A stretch of 64,000 nt of DNA from Pyrinomonadaceae bacterium (lineage in GTDB: Bacteria; Acidobacteriota; Blastocatellia; Pyrinomonadales; Pyrinomonadaceae): the NCBI GenBank assembly GCA_014534425.1, contig JACVRN010000016.1, positions 1 through 64,000 on the forward strand, read 5' to 3'. Below are positions 34,227-42,222 of the stretch, in pieces. A program made the position numbers and the translations under genes. Below the pieces are notes generated by a model. The model was not told the DNA's origin. It saw nothing but the letters and a program-made list of their open reading frames with translations, and ran no database searches. Each line of letters opens with the position of its first letter. Within the stretch, counting starts at the first letter, position 1.

Positions 34227-34500
34227 ATTGTTCCTCATACTTTGAAGCCCAGCCAGGCCATTGAAGGCTTGATGCCCTTTTAAGCGCCTGCTCAATGGAG
34301 TCTGAGTTTTGAGCAATCCGCTCGCGCCTGCACCATGTCTGCTTGTCCGGTACATCCCCCGGCTCAGCATTGGCCGCACATTCCAGGCAGCAGGCCACAT
34401 CCTTCGGCTTGTACCAAAAGGCTGTAGGCTTCCGGCAGAAACAGCAGTTCTCAACTTCGATGGTTGATTGCTCCAGGTCTTCTTTTTCAACTTCAATCAT
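34210..34500 (-). CDS. early-operon zinc-ribbon protein
   Basis: A 96-residue protein with NCCFCRKPTAFWYKPKDVACCLECAANAEPGDVPDKQTWCRR, a treble-clef or ribbon arrangement of paired cysteines (C-x2-C and C-x2-C). It has a good GGAGAACACC start context at 34500. Small zinc-ribbon proteins are common in phage early regions and may bind host factors or DNA. It overlaps the next gene by about 17 bases. A GC-rich hairpin lies just upstream (34522-34546). Confidence 0.68.
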   Translation of the reverse strand: MIEVEKEDLEQSTIEVENCCFCRKPTAFWYKPKDVACCLECAANAEPGDVPDKQTWCRRERIAQNSDSIEQALKRASSLQWPGWASKYEEQYETAS

Positions 34501-34521
34501 GGTGTTCTCCTGGTGAAAAGT

Positions 34522-34546
34522 GGGAGCGGTTTTCCAGGCCGCTCCC
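34522..34546 (-). other. GC-rich hairpin in the early operon
   Basis: Arms GGGAGCGG (34522-34529) and CCGCTCCC (34539-34546) have a 9-base loop. No T run follows in the leftward direction, so it is not a standard terminator. Similar hairpins directly precede other genes of this element (39983-40017, 45668-45702, 54386-54420), which suggests RNA processing or stability punctuation. Confidence 0.5.
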
Positions 34547-34689
34547 TGTAAGCTTCCACAAAATCCTTAGAGGCATTCTTTCCTTTCTTAGAATTCTGAT
34601 GATGCGGTCTAGCTTGTCATCATTCAGCTATGCAGGAGCTACCGTGCATAGGAGCTGCTCGCGCAGCTTTCGACGGTTGACCGCTTTAA

Positions 34690-35118
34690 TCAGTTAGCTT
34701 TGTGCGTAAGGGCTAAGTAGGCAGCTTTGCACCGTTGCCCTGATGTGGCATGAATAACTGAAAAAACTTTTTCCCATGAGAATTCCTTGCTAGGAAACAG
34801 CACTTTCCAAAGCTTCTGCGCGTATAGGCTGCTCACTACTTGTTCGCGGATTTTGTCTTCGACTTGGAATGCATGCTCAATATTCCGGGTCGGACTCCAG
34901 ATGATGCCGTCAGAAGGGATGCCGCGCGGATGATAAATGCGTATGCCTTCACAGGGGTCTTTAATTGCTCTCCGGTCATACACGGCAAACGGATATGTAT
35001 CGCCGCCACTTCGCTCAACTAAAGTCCACGAAGCAAATACTGGAATTACGAATAGATGCTGAACGAACCAAGCATCGCGTTCGACACCGCTCATCTTGTC
35101 CCATTCCGCTGTGAGCAT
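34690..35118 (-). CDS. early-operon hypothetical protein
   Basis: A 142-residue protein. The start at 35118 has a perfect GAGGAGG site. It contains no recognised domain. It starts MLTAEWDKMSGVERDAWFVQHLF and has mixed alpha-beta character with few charged repeats. It sits 14 bases after the MuB-type ATPase gene and is probably translated from the same message. Similar small open frames of unknown role follow gene B in many Mu-like phages. Confidence 0.6.
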   Translation of the reverse strand: MLTAEWDKMSGVERDAWFVQHLFVIPVFASWTLVERSGGDTYPFAVYDRRAIKDPCEGIRIYHPRGIPSDGIIWSPTRNIEHAFQVEDKIREQVVSSLYAQKLWKVLFPSKEFSWEKVFSVIHATSGQRCKAAYLALTHKAN

Positions 35119-35132
35119 GATTACCTCCTCAA

Positions 35133-36641
35133 TTATTTAGCCTGGCGAATCGCACGCACGCGCGGCTCGTCATCAGGGTCGTTAAGGAAAGCAGCGAGCA
35201 CCTTCTTCTGTCCAACTATGTATGCTTTCAGAAGGGCCACGTTGGCGAGATTGCCGAGCGCCAGAGGCGTATCAACTTGCCTGGCGAGGATGTCTATAGC
35301 CTTGCGCTCGAAAAGCCGGTCTATATCCCCGCCAGCGAATTTGAGGCGATGTTTCAGATAGTCATAGGCGCACTTTTTGTAGTTAGGCATCTCCACTACT
35401 TCAAGGCGCTCAAAGATTTCTCTGAAGTCCTCTTCTTGAAGGCGGAACTTAAACTGTGGCTGGCCGAATAGAACTATGCCTAAGTAGCGGTCGTAGCCTC
35501 CACTGCCCATCTCCCAAAAGTTCTTGAGGGCAGTAAGCACTCTATCGTCCAGGTGATGGCACTCATCGAAGCAGAGGGCCACGCGCACGCCGCTCGTGGA
35601 CTGCTCTTCAAGGATGTCTCTTATCTTCTCGGCGCGTGCTACAAGGTCATGTGGCATTCGCTGGCCGAAGGCTCTCAAAAAGAAAGCTGAGATAGAGCCG
35701 GTGTGAACGCGATCCATGTTGAAGAATTCAGGAAAGAGCAGGCGCATCTTTCCATCTGACTTCTTCACGGTCTCCATCGTGCGGCGCTTGAGGATGGTCT
35801 TGCCAGAGCCGATGTCTCCGATGACGGCCAGCATCCCTTGGTAGTTGATAGCGTCTTCAATCTGCTCCGCAATCTTGTCGAGTTGGCGCGTGGTGAATAC
35901 CTCTTCGGCTGAGCGGGGGTCTCCGGTAAAGGGGTCACGCTTGAGGCCGAAGAAGTGCAGGACTTCTTCCTTCAAAGTTGTGCGTTGAGCGAACATCTCT
36001 ATCTCCTGATCATCGAATATGAGGCTAAGCTCGGCCTCAATCTCTTCTGTCGTTCTGCCCTTCTGAGTGAGAAAGCGGCGCAGCCCTTCAGCTGCCAGAG
36101 GCTTGATGCGTGCGGCGAAGCGAGAGTCTTTTTGTCCTCCAGCGCTTATGCGTTGGAATGTTGAACGGCTGATGCCCCAGGCGCGATCCCTTCCGCAGAT
36201 GTCGGCTATCGTGTCGTAAGAGAGCCTGTAGTGGCGGCGGAAGGCGTCCAGGCGCATCCCCCAGGTAGTCAGTTCATCAAGCTGCTCGTCCGTGAGCGTG
36301 AAGGGCACGTCGGGTCTTTCAAGTATGTCCTTTAGTTGCTCTTCGATTCTGGCCTTAGACCAATGCTTGTGTTTGCTCAAAAAATGACGCAGGCCGTCCA
36401 GCACCTTCGGCTTCAGCTTATGGAGCATTTCGTCTGAGATAGTGCCGTTGAGAAGATAGGCGAGCGTGGTTTTGCTAACGCCGTTTGCTGAACCTCCGCA
36501 GATATTCGCCAGGTCACGGACGGAAAGGTCTAAGCTGATGCGTAGGTCGTCCAGCCTTGTGTTAGGTGGGCCAGCGTGCTTTTTGTAGCCCCTCTTCTTA
36601 GAGCCTAAGTGTGAAACTATTCTTTGTGGCGGGCGTCGCAT
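35133..36641 (-). CDS. MuB/TnsC-like AAA ATPase with duplicated N-terminal HTH
   Basis: A 502-residue protein, well above the 312 of Mu B. Residues 31-108 and 121-205 are two related HTH units: LSVRDLANICGG... GVSKTTLAYLLNG... HFLSKHKHWSKARIEEQLKDIL and LSYDTIADICGR... GISRSTFQRISAG... RFLTQKGRTTEEIEAEL. The AAA domain (about 225-470) has Walker A GDIGSGKT (275-282) and Walker B VALCFDE. It should choose the target DNA and activate the transposase. The transposase gene stop at 36647 lies six bases upstream, so the genes are coupled. A TTG at 36650 is an alternative start. Confidence 0.88.
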   Translation of the reverse strand: MRRPPQRIVSHLGSKKRGYKKHAGPPNTRLDDLRISLDLSVRDLANICGGSANGVSKTTLAYLLNGTISDEMLHKLKPKVLDGLRHFLSKHKHWSKARIEEQLKDILERPDVPFTLTDEQLDELTTWGMRLDAFRRHYRLSYDTIADICGRDRAWGISRSTFQRISAGGQKDSRFAARIKPLAAEGLRRFLTQKGRTTEEIEAELSLIFDDQEIEMFAQRTTLKEEVLHFFGLKRDPFTGDPRSAEEVFTTRQLDKIAEQIEDAINYQGMLAVIGDIGSGKTILKRRTMETVKKSDGKMRLLFPEFFNMDRVHTGSISAFFLRAFGQRMPHDLVARAEKIRDILEEQSTSGVRVALCFDECHHLDDRVLTALKNFWEMGSGGYDRYLGIVLFGQPQFKFRLQEEDFREIFERLEVVEMPNYKKCAYDYLKHRLKFAGGDIDRLFERKAIDILARQVDTPLALGNLANVALLKAYIVGQKKVLAAFLNDPDDEPRVRAIRQAK

Positions 36642-36646
36642 TCCCC

Positions 36647-38353
36647 TCAAGCCCTCCTTTGTAGGTCAAGAATCGTGGCCGTTGCAGGCCGCTCAGCCAG
36701 GCGCTCGCGCAGCTCCGTGTCGAGGATTTCATCGCGGCCCGCAAAGACCGCTTTGAGCCATTCCTTTTCATGGTCTGCTGCGGGCGTGGAGAAGACCTCC
36801 TCTTCGACAAGCAGAGCAACGGCAGTCCAGTAATCAATGAGATGGCCGCTCATTGAAGGCGGCACTATGCCAGGGCCTAGCGCGGCCAGCAGATCAGGGT
36901 TGGTTTTCTCTCTCTTCTTAGGAAAGAGTGGAGGTCTATTTGCTGCCTCTTCTTCCTGGACAAGCGGAGTTTCAAAGCCTGGCGTGATGAGGTCTGTGCC
37001 CTCTTCCATGTGGGCCTGCTTGCGTTCCTGTGTAGAGGCGCGAAGGTTTTTGAGTGTCTTCTGACGTGTGGTTTCAGGCGTAGCTTTGAACTCGCCTGCA
37101 ACGTCCGCGCGGGCCAGCTTCCGCTCTATCTCGTACTCGTTTCCATCAAGACCGACAATCCAATAGTAGCTCTCATCAGGAGGCCAGATGACTTTGATGG
37201 TTTTGTTAATCCAGTCAACGAAGGGAGACTTGCGCGGCAGTTGATACTCCGCGCCCTGGAAGCTGATGGTGACTTTCGCTGTAAGCTTGCATTCAAACTC
37301 GTCTGCCTTGAACGCTGAATCTAAGAGCTTATCTGGAGGGATACGCAGAGCCTTGTGTCCGGCCTGCCATCTAATCATAGGCTTCTCGCCGGTCGCGCGA
37401 TTCTCTCTCCAGTTGTAATGGTCGCAGAGTTGCACGCAGAACGCATTCAACTCTTCCAGCGTGCGCTGCCTGTAACTGACTCCTATGAGCTTCTCGTACT
37501 CTTCCACAATCCTGTGGCCCACTTCGACCTTACCCGTCGCCTGCGGGTTTCCGGCCTGATGCTGGTCAAGCTTGAAGCCGCCAAGGTTGAAGTATTCAAA
37601 GTAGCGATTCAGGATGCTCTCAGCCCGCGCCATGCGCTTAGAGAGAATGATGCGGTCACGATCCGAGTAAAGGACGCGAGGGATGCCGAGCGTGCGGAAA
37701 GCTTCCAACAGAAAATCAATTACATGGATAGACGTAGGTTTAAGACACGCGACGAAGCGCACATATTTCAGGCGAGAGAAGTCGTCAACAAGTCCGAACT
37801 TCCAGAGCGGTATGCGATTGGGGTTAGAATTAGGATGGTTCTTTGAAACATCTAGGGTTGAGACATGCAGGATGCGCCTCGTCTTGTGATCAATCCAGCG
37901 CTCTTTCACGCCGGAAATATCGAACTGAAAAATGTGTCCCGGATATTCAGCTTCAAAAGGTCTATAGGGTCGCACGTTCGCGCGGTTGGAAGCGCGGCTG
38001 ATGCCCTTCTCGCGCAGGTTGCGACGGAACGTGCCGAGTGATACGGGGATATGATGACCATTATCTTGCGCCGTTCTGAGCGCCCAAAATGGCGAGAGAT
38101 GGCGGGTGATGACAAGCTCTGCGGCCAGGCGCGTGCCCGGATGCTCTAACAGGTCTGCGCGGCGCTTGCCCTTGTCCGCGCGCTCGTCTCTGCGCGGGCG
38201 AACCTCGCGCGAGATTTCATAGACGCGCGAGAGGGATATGCCGAAGCGGGTAGCCAGGGCCTGAGCTTCTGCTTTCGCAGGCGCACCCTTGAGGCCGCGC
38301 ATCGAATCTATAATCTCTTGTCTTGTTAGGTGTCCTACTGTTATCTTTGGCAT
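36647..38353 (-). CDS. MuA/TniA-type DDE transposase
   Basis: A 568-residue protein from the ATG at 38353 (GGAG upstream). The N-terminal HTH (1-55) and a middle DNA-binding region precede the retroviral-type integrase core. The catalytic triad is visible: Asp145 in IFQFDISG, Asp231 in LYSDRDRI and Glu277 in ATGKVEVGHRIVEEYE. The C-terminal beta-barrel and a charged tail that would contact the ATPase follow. It catalyses strand transfer for integration and replicative transposition. An earlier ATG at 38518 would overlap tnpB and is less likely. Confidence 0.92.
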   Translation of the reverse strand: MPKITVGHLTRQEIIDSMRGLKGAPAKAEAQALATRFGISLSRVYEISREVRPRRDERADKGKRRADLLEHPGTRLAAELVITRHLSPFWALRTAQDNGHHIPVSLGTFRRNLREKGISRASNRANVRPYRPFEAEYPGHIFQFDISGVKERWIDHKTRRILHVSTLDVSKNHPNSNPNRIPLWKFGLVDDFSRLKYVRFVACLKPTSIHVIDFLLEAFRTLGIPRVLYSDRDRIILSKRMARAESILNRYFEYFNLGGFKLDQHQAGNPQATGKVEVGHRIVEEYEKLIGVSYRQRTLEELNAFCVQLCDHYNWRENRATGEKPMIRWQAGHKALRIPPDKLLDSAFKADEFECKLTAKVTISFQGAEYQLPRKSPFVDWINKTIKVIWPPDESYYWIVGLDGNEYEIERKLARADVAGEFKATPETTRQKTLKNLRASTQERKQAHMEEGTDLITPGFETPLVQEEEAANRPPLFPKKREKTNPDLLAALGPGIVPPSMSGHLIDYWTAVALLVEEEVFSTPAADHEKEWLKAVFAGRDEILDTELRERLAERPATATILDLQRRA

Positions 38354-38422
38354 TGAGGGTCTCCAACCTCTTCTGCGAAATTTAATTACCCAACCAACCT
38401 GATTCACTTTCACTTTTAACCT

Positions 38423-38477
38423 TGCGCAGCTTTTTAATTTCTGCGCAGATGGTGATTGCCACGCTAAAGAAAGCGGC
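38423..38477 (-). ncRNA. candidate TnpB right-end/omega-RNA hairpins
   Basis: Downstream of tnpB on its strand, GCCGCT-ttcttt-AGCGTGGC (38477-38458) forms an imperfect stem with a two-base bulge. This is the terminal hairpin position of IS605-type right ends (usually GCCCCACGC/GCGTGGGG). A second stem, TGCGCAG/CTGCGCA (38447-38423), follows before the transposase start. TnpB guide RNAs end in such a hairpin just past the gene. Whether a functional guide is made is unknown. Confidence 0.35.
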
Positions 38478-38480
38478 TTC

Positions 38481-39602
38481 TCATGCAACGCATTCCGTAA
38501 TCGGAGACGTTGGCGCATGAAGGCTCAATCCGAGCCGAAGTATTTCCATAGCAGAGGCATGGTCACGCGAGACGGATAGCCCGCATGACTGGCACTCATG
38601 CCAGCGTTGCGCGAGTGTCTTAGGTACATCTGCTCCGCATACGCATCTCTGCGATGTGCCGCGAGGGTCAACTTTTATCAGCACGCGGGCAGCTTCTTCC
38701 GCTTTCTCCGCAAGCTTGTTGATGAACGCTGACCATCCGGCATCATTGACTTGTTTAGCTAAGTGAGATTTAGCTAAACCTTTGACGTTCAAATTCTCTA
38801 TTGCTATGAGTCCGTATTGATTAACGAGTGCGTGTGAGACTTTGTGATGAAAGTCCGCGCGCTGGTTTCTAATGTGAGCGTGAATGCGTTGTAAGAGTTG
38901 AATAGCTTTGCGTCTGCGATTGCTACCCTTTTTACGGCGAGAGACTTTACGCTGCGCTTTTCTGAGCTTCGCTTGTGACTGCTCAAAGTATCTTGGGTTA
39001 GCTATCTCTGTTCCATCTGAGAGAGTAGCGAAAGCAGAGATGCCGACATCTAGGCCGATAGTCTTAGAAGATAGCGGTAATGGATTCTCTTCACATTCAA
39101 CAACAAAGCAGGCATACCACTTGCCCGCATCGCGCCTGACGGTGAGGGTTTTAATCTTCCCTTCTATTGAACGGTGAAGCTTGAGTTTAACCTGACCGAT
39201 GCCCTGCAATCGAAGCTTATTATTATCTAATAGTCTGCATCCCCTTCCGTAGTGAGTAAAGGTGAAACTATCGTAGCGAGACAGAGACTTGAAGCGCGGG
39301 AAGCCTGCGCGCTCTCCACGCTTAACACGACGAAAGAAACCTTTGAAAGCTTTATCTACTCTCTGTAAAACCTCTTGAGCTACATCGTAACCCTGTATAT
39401 CCGTATCGCCTGCTGCGCGAATATCTTTTAATTGATACGTTTGGTCAAAACAGGTGATTGACTTTCTCTCTAATCTCCAAGCATCACGTCTTTCCTGCAA
39501 TGCTGCATTGTAGAGCCGACACGCTTCACTAAGCTGACTCTCTAACAGAGCTACCTGTGAGCGTGTCGGATACAACCTGTATTTGTAAGTCTTTCGAATC
39601 AC
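38481..39602 (-). CDS. tnpB: TnpB (IS605 OrfB) RNA-guided nuclease-family protein
   Basis: A 373-residue protein with the full TnpB layout. The N-terminus (1-170) carries MIRKTYKYRLYPT. A RuvC-like nuclease has Asp185 (TIGLDVGISAF), Glu269 (IAIENLNVKGL) and Asp347 (SRDHASAMEIL), and a zinc finger has Cys320, Cys322, Cys337 and Cys340. All catalytic residues are intact. It starts at a GTG two bases after the stop of 39605-39943, so it is coupled within the early operon. No TnpA and no clear left end are present. Family members cut DNA guided by an RNA made from the element end. Confidence 0.9.
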   Translation of the reverse strand: MIRKTYKYRLYPTRSQVALLESQLSEACRLYNAALQERRDAWRLERKSITCFDQTYQLKDIRAAGDTDIQGYDVAQEVLQRVDKAFKGFFRRVKRGERAGFPRFKSLSRYDSFTFTHYGRGCRLLDNNKLRLQGIGQVKLKLHRSIEGKIKTLTVRRDAGKWYACFVVECEENPLPLSSKTIGLDVGISAFATLSDGTEIANPRYFEQSQAKLRKAQRKVSRRKKGSNRRRKAIQLLQRIHAHIRNQRADFHHKVSHALVNQYGLIAIENLNVKGLAKSHLAKQVNDAGWSAFINKLAEKAEEAARVLIKVDPRGTSQRCVCGADVPKTLAQRWHECQSCGLSVSRDHASAMEILRLGLSLHAPTSPITECVA

Positions 39603-39604
39603 TC

Positions 39605-39943
39605 TTATTTCCAGTTAGCTACTTTCAGATGGACTATGTATTCACCTACTTCATTATGTGAGCGTGTGGTGTAAGTGAAGGCTTGGAAGAGTGCCGCTAT
39701 GCCCGCAGCGTAGCGGTCGTTTAGAGTGTCTTCACTCTCGCCGCACTCAGGCATTAGCCCGCAGATTAGCTCTATCAATGCATCTGTTACGTGGTCTGAA
39801 TCGTAGTTAGTGAGAAGAGAGACAATCTCTCTGGCTCTCTCTTCTGATATGGGAGTAGTTGACCAGTATCTAACAGGCTCGTTGTGGAAAGACTCGCGGT
39901 TCTGTCTGATGGCAGCCCGCTTCGTGCTATCATCGTTCTGCAT
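39605..39943 (-). CDS. early-operon hypothetical protein upstream of tnpB
   Basis: A 112-residue protein from the ATG at 39943 with GAGGGG seven bases upstream. PISEERAREIVSLLTNYDSDHVTDALIELICGLMPECGESEDTLNDRYAAGIAALFQAF is helical and suggests a small bundle; VGEYIVHLKVANWK ends it. I recognise no family. Its stop (TAA) is two bases before the GTG of tnpB, so the two are translated together. It is the second gene after the early promoter. Confidence 0.65.
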   Translation of the reverse strand: MQNDDSTKRAAIRQNRESFHNEPVRYWSTTPISEERAREIVSLLTNYDSDHVTDALIELICGLMPECGESEDTLNDRYAAGIAALFQAFTYTTRSHNEVGEYIVHLKVANWK

Positions 39944-39982
39944 CGTTTCCCCTCTATGTGCATGGATGGTGGATGATGTAAA

Positions 39983-40017
39983 GGGCTTTCTTGAGGCCGC
40001 AATCCTCAAGAAAGCCC
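39983..40017 (-). other. perfect 14-bp-arm hairpin in the early leader
   Basis: GGGCTTTCTTGAGG (39983-39996) and its exact complement (40004-40017) leave a 7-base loop. It lies between the 41-residue leader gene and 39605-39943. No T run follows, so termination is not certain. A hairpin of the same kind and position exists in the second cassette (54386-54420), and both are followed by TCCACCATCCA on the transcribed strand. Confidence 0.65.
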
Positions 40018-40024
40018 ACTTCAT

Positions 40025-40150
40025 TTAGACTCTGATGCCGCGCCTGTGTTCGACACTCTTGAGATTGCTAGGCTTGACTAACACGGCCTCGTCCATCTTC
40101 TTATTGATTTCTTCTCGCTGCTTTTGCTCGGCTGATTTCTGCTCTTTCAT
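40025..40150 (-). CDS. 41-residue leader protein of the early operon
   Basis: A small frame with a strong GGCAGGAG site six bases before the ATG at 40150. The protein is very charged (starts MKEQKSAEQKQREEINKK, ends VEHRRGIRV). Its length and ending resemble the 40-residue protein at 54256-54378, which ends VEKVRGIAI. Each is the first gene after a palindromic promoter and precedes a hairpin. That arrangement suggests a real early gene, or a regulatory leader, rather than chance. Confidence 0.6.
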   Translation of the reverse strand: MKEQKSAEQKQREEINKKMDEAVLVKPSNLKSVEHRRGIRV

Positions 40151-40188
40151 CTGATTAGCTCCTGCCCTAGTGGTTGACTGATGGGAAA

Positions 40189-40232
40189 ATTATAGCGCCG
40201 ACACAACAATTTTGTCAATAAAATTGTTGTGT
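40189..40232 (-). promoter_or_regulatory. early promoter with 13-bp-arm palindromic operator
   Basis: On the minus strand TTGACA (40213-40218) and TATAAT (40189-40194) are 18 bases apart, a consensus sigma-70 promoter reading into the transposition operon. A perfect palindrome, ACACAACAATTTT (40201-40213) and AAAATTGTTGTGT (40220-40232), covers the -35 box and spacer. A bound dimer would block RNA polymerase. The HTH protein encoded divergently at 40268 is the obvious candidate ligand. Confidence 0.85.
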
Positions 40233-40267
40233 GTACGGAATAATTTTTCATGTTAGAATGCGGCGCT

Positions 40268-40492
40268 ATGAGTAAAGACTTGCTTACTACGGAAGAGGCC
40301 GCAGAGCGTTTAGGTGTTACAGCTACGCGGGTGCGAGCGATGATAACGGCAAAGAGGCTGCCTGCCGAAAAGTACGGGACTGTCTATCTAATTAAAGAGG
40401 CAGACCTAAAGCTAGTAGAGAATCGAAAGGTAGGCAGGCCGCCGAAGGCTAAAGCAGAGAAGACTTCAAAAAGGGCAAAGGGCAAAGAATAG
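40268..40492 (+). CDS. excisionase-like HTH regulator, cassette 1
   Basis: A 74-residue protein. LLTTEEAAERLGVTATRVRAMITAKRLPAEKYGTVYLIKEADLKLV (residues 4-49) is a MerR/excisionase-type winged HTH, followed by ENRKVGRPPKAKAEK, a basic AT-hook-like tail (GRP core). A paralogue with the same IKE-DLKLVENRKVGRP block is at 53930-54136. It diverges from the early promoter and probably controls it. Its stop overlaps the GTG of the next gene by one base. Confidence 0.82.
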   Translation: MSKDLLTTEEAAERLGVTATRVRAMITAKRLPAEKYGTVYLIKEADLKLVENRKVGRPPKAKAEKTSKRAKGKE

Positions 40493-41256
40493 TGTCAGAA
40501 GTAATAAAGAGAAATCCAGCTACAAAATTGTTTGAAGTTATTGATGAAGCTCGTTCGTATGATATGGGTGTATTCACCAAAGATGTATGGTCAGGTGTTT
40601 TTGATATGCCCGATGAATTAGACCAAGATGATGTCTTATTCAAGGTCTTAGAATCTTTGGTGGCGTTACGCAAGCTATTCAATGAGACTATAAATTCACT
40701 TCATCAAATCCCAGATATTAATGAAGAGTTATTTATTGAACCGATAAGAAGGCTTGCGCGAATCGTAGACCTGCACGGCTTACACAAGGAATGGGGGGAT
40801 TACAAAAAATATATTCTACCGCAGGATATGCACTCGCTGAAATACTGCGAATTTCTACTGTCAAGACATACCGAATATCAAGAAAATATAGTTCCCGATG
40901 AAGAATTAAAGGCCATTCTTAAGGGGCTTAATGAACTGTATGAATCCGTAATAGCATCTTCGCTTCCAAGTGAACTCAAGCAGTCTATACTTACCCTAAT
41001 ACAAGATATAAGACAGGCGATTCATCTTTATCGTATTAATGGAGCAGAAGCGTTGCGTGAAGCATTGACGAAAAGCATGGGTGTAATTATTGCTAATAAG
41101 GATTCCTTTGAAGAGAACAAAGACGCAAGTGAAGTTCAATCGCTGATGAATATGCTCGTCAGGATAGATAAACTCTATACCTTTGCAATTAAAATGAAGC
41201 CAGTACTTGAAGCGGCGGCGAATATTATCCCGGCACTGGCTGCTCATATTAAATAA
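40492..41256 (+). CDS. cargo module 2 protein A, unknown
   Basis: A 254-residue, almost entirely alpha-helical protein starting at GTG (overlaps the previous stop by one base). It contains LFEVIDEARSYDMGVFTKDVWSGVFDMPDEL near the start and a hydrophobic C-terminal helix (MKPVLEAAANIIPALAAHI), but no catalytic motif. I recognise no family. It is co-translated with the HTH protein and precedes two more genes on the strand. The composition is A+T-rich compared with the phage operons, which suggests separate acquisition. Confidence 0.65.
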   Translation: MSEVIKRNPATKLFEVIDEARSYDMGVFTKDVWSGVFDMPDELDQDDVLFKVLESLVALRKLFNETINSLHQIPDINEELFIEPIRRLARIVDLHGLHKEWGDYKKYILPQDMHSLKYCEFLLSRHTEYQENIVPDEELKAILKGLNELYESVIASSLPSELKQSILTLIQDIRQAIHLYRINGAEALREALTKSMGVIIANKDSFEENKDASEVQSLMNMLVRIDKLYTFAIKMKPVLEAAANIIPALAAHIK

Positions 41257-41281
41257 TCAACAATGAGAAAGGCAGTAAGAA

Positions 41282-42205
41282 GTGAGAGAGTCCATTGGTG
41301 TCATAGAATTGATTGAGGTATTTGACTCCGCATCCGTCAAGCAGGAAGCTTTATTGTTCGACCGCATTGCTGCACTACGTTTTAATTTTACTGTTCAATT
41401 TATGCGTGAGAGAACTAAACCTCCTAATGATGATTATTATGACACTCTTGAATGGTTATTTGATAAAGGGATTATTTTTGAGCCGGAGCAATTTGCTATT
41501 GATGAGGATACGGCAGCTAAGCCTGATTACAAGCAATTTTTAGCCTTAACAAAACATTATGCTGACAAAATTAGGGAGTTAGCGGACGCTGTAGAGAAAA
41601 GCGCTCATAAGTTGGAAGGTGATTTTATTCCTGTTGATGCTTCTCCGCTTTTTCTCGGCCTTCAATATAACGTCAGATTATATAGCGCCCTGCTTAGAGA
41701 TAAGAAAGGATTGGACGCTCATCCTGTCATTCATCGAAACTTTCAATCTACTGAGAATCCTCTTGCTAAAAAGAGTGATATTGTTCAGATAACCCTTAAT
41801 GCTTTACCAGTACCGGATGAGTCAATAGCATGGGAACAGATAATCGAATATCGAAGCGACCCCGATTCTCGAAACAAATTCCTAGACCTTCGCCACTGGA
41901 TGAGTGAAGTGGCTAGAGGGGAACTTACTCCAATAGAGGTAGAAGAAAAGCTTGAGTATTTAATCAGTCAGTATCAGAGGCACATGAAGATTCATAAGAT
42001 GAAAGCTAATCAAGGAGTGCTGCAAACTATCATCGTCTCGCCTGCTGAGCTTGCGGAGAATCTTATTAAGTTCAAATGGGGGCAGATTGCTAAAGACTTA
42101 TTCTCTATCAAACAAAGAAAGATAGCTTTAATGGAGGGCGAGCTAACATCCCCTGGCAGCGAAGTAGCATACATAGTTAAAGCTAGAGAGACATTTTCCG
42201 GCTAA
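41282..42205 (+). CDS. cargo module 2 protein B, unknown
   Basis: A 307-residue soluble protein starting at GTG, with helical and mixed segments (for example ALLFDRIAALRFNFTVQFMRER and PDYKQFLALTKHYADKIRELADAVEK). No motif was recognised. The conserved-looking HPVIHRNFQSTENPLAKKSDIVQITLNALPVPDESIAWEQIIEYR region in the middle may be an interaction domain. It is 25 bases after protein A and 17 before protein C, which indicates one transcript. Its function is unknown. Confidence 0.65.
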   Translation: MRESIGVIELIEVFDSASVKQEALLFDRIAALRFNFTVQFMRERTKPPNDDYYDTLEWLFDKGIIFEPEQFAIDEDTAAKPDYKQFLALTKHYADKIRELADAVEKSAHKLEGDFIPVDASPLFLGLQYNVRLYSALLRDKKGLDAHPVIHRNFQSTENPLAKKSDIVQITLNALPVPDESIAWEQIIEYRSDPDSRNKFLDLRHWMSEVARGELTPIEVEEKLEYLISQYQRHMKIHKMKANQGVLQTIIVSPAELAENLIKFKWGQIAKDLFSIKQRKIALMEGELTSPGSEVAYIVKARETFSG

Positions 42206-42222
42206 TCACTCATATAATTATT

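Noticed and set aside
33954-34496. Longer version of the last early gene, starting at 34496
   Set aside because: It would fully overlap 34210-34500, which has a good start and a zinc-ribbon pattern. The extra part is low-complexity.
38481-39602. TnpB as a Cas12-type CRISPR effector
   Set aside because: It is 373 residues, has the TnpB end layout and no CRISPR repeats nearby. No array is seen anywhere in the window.
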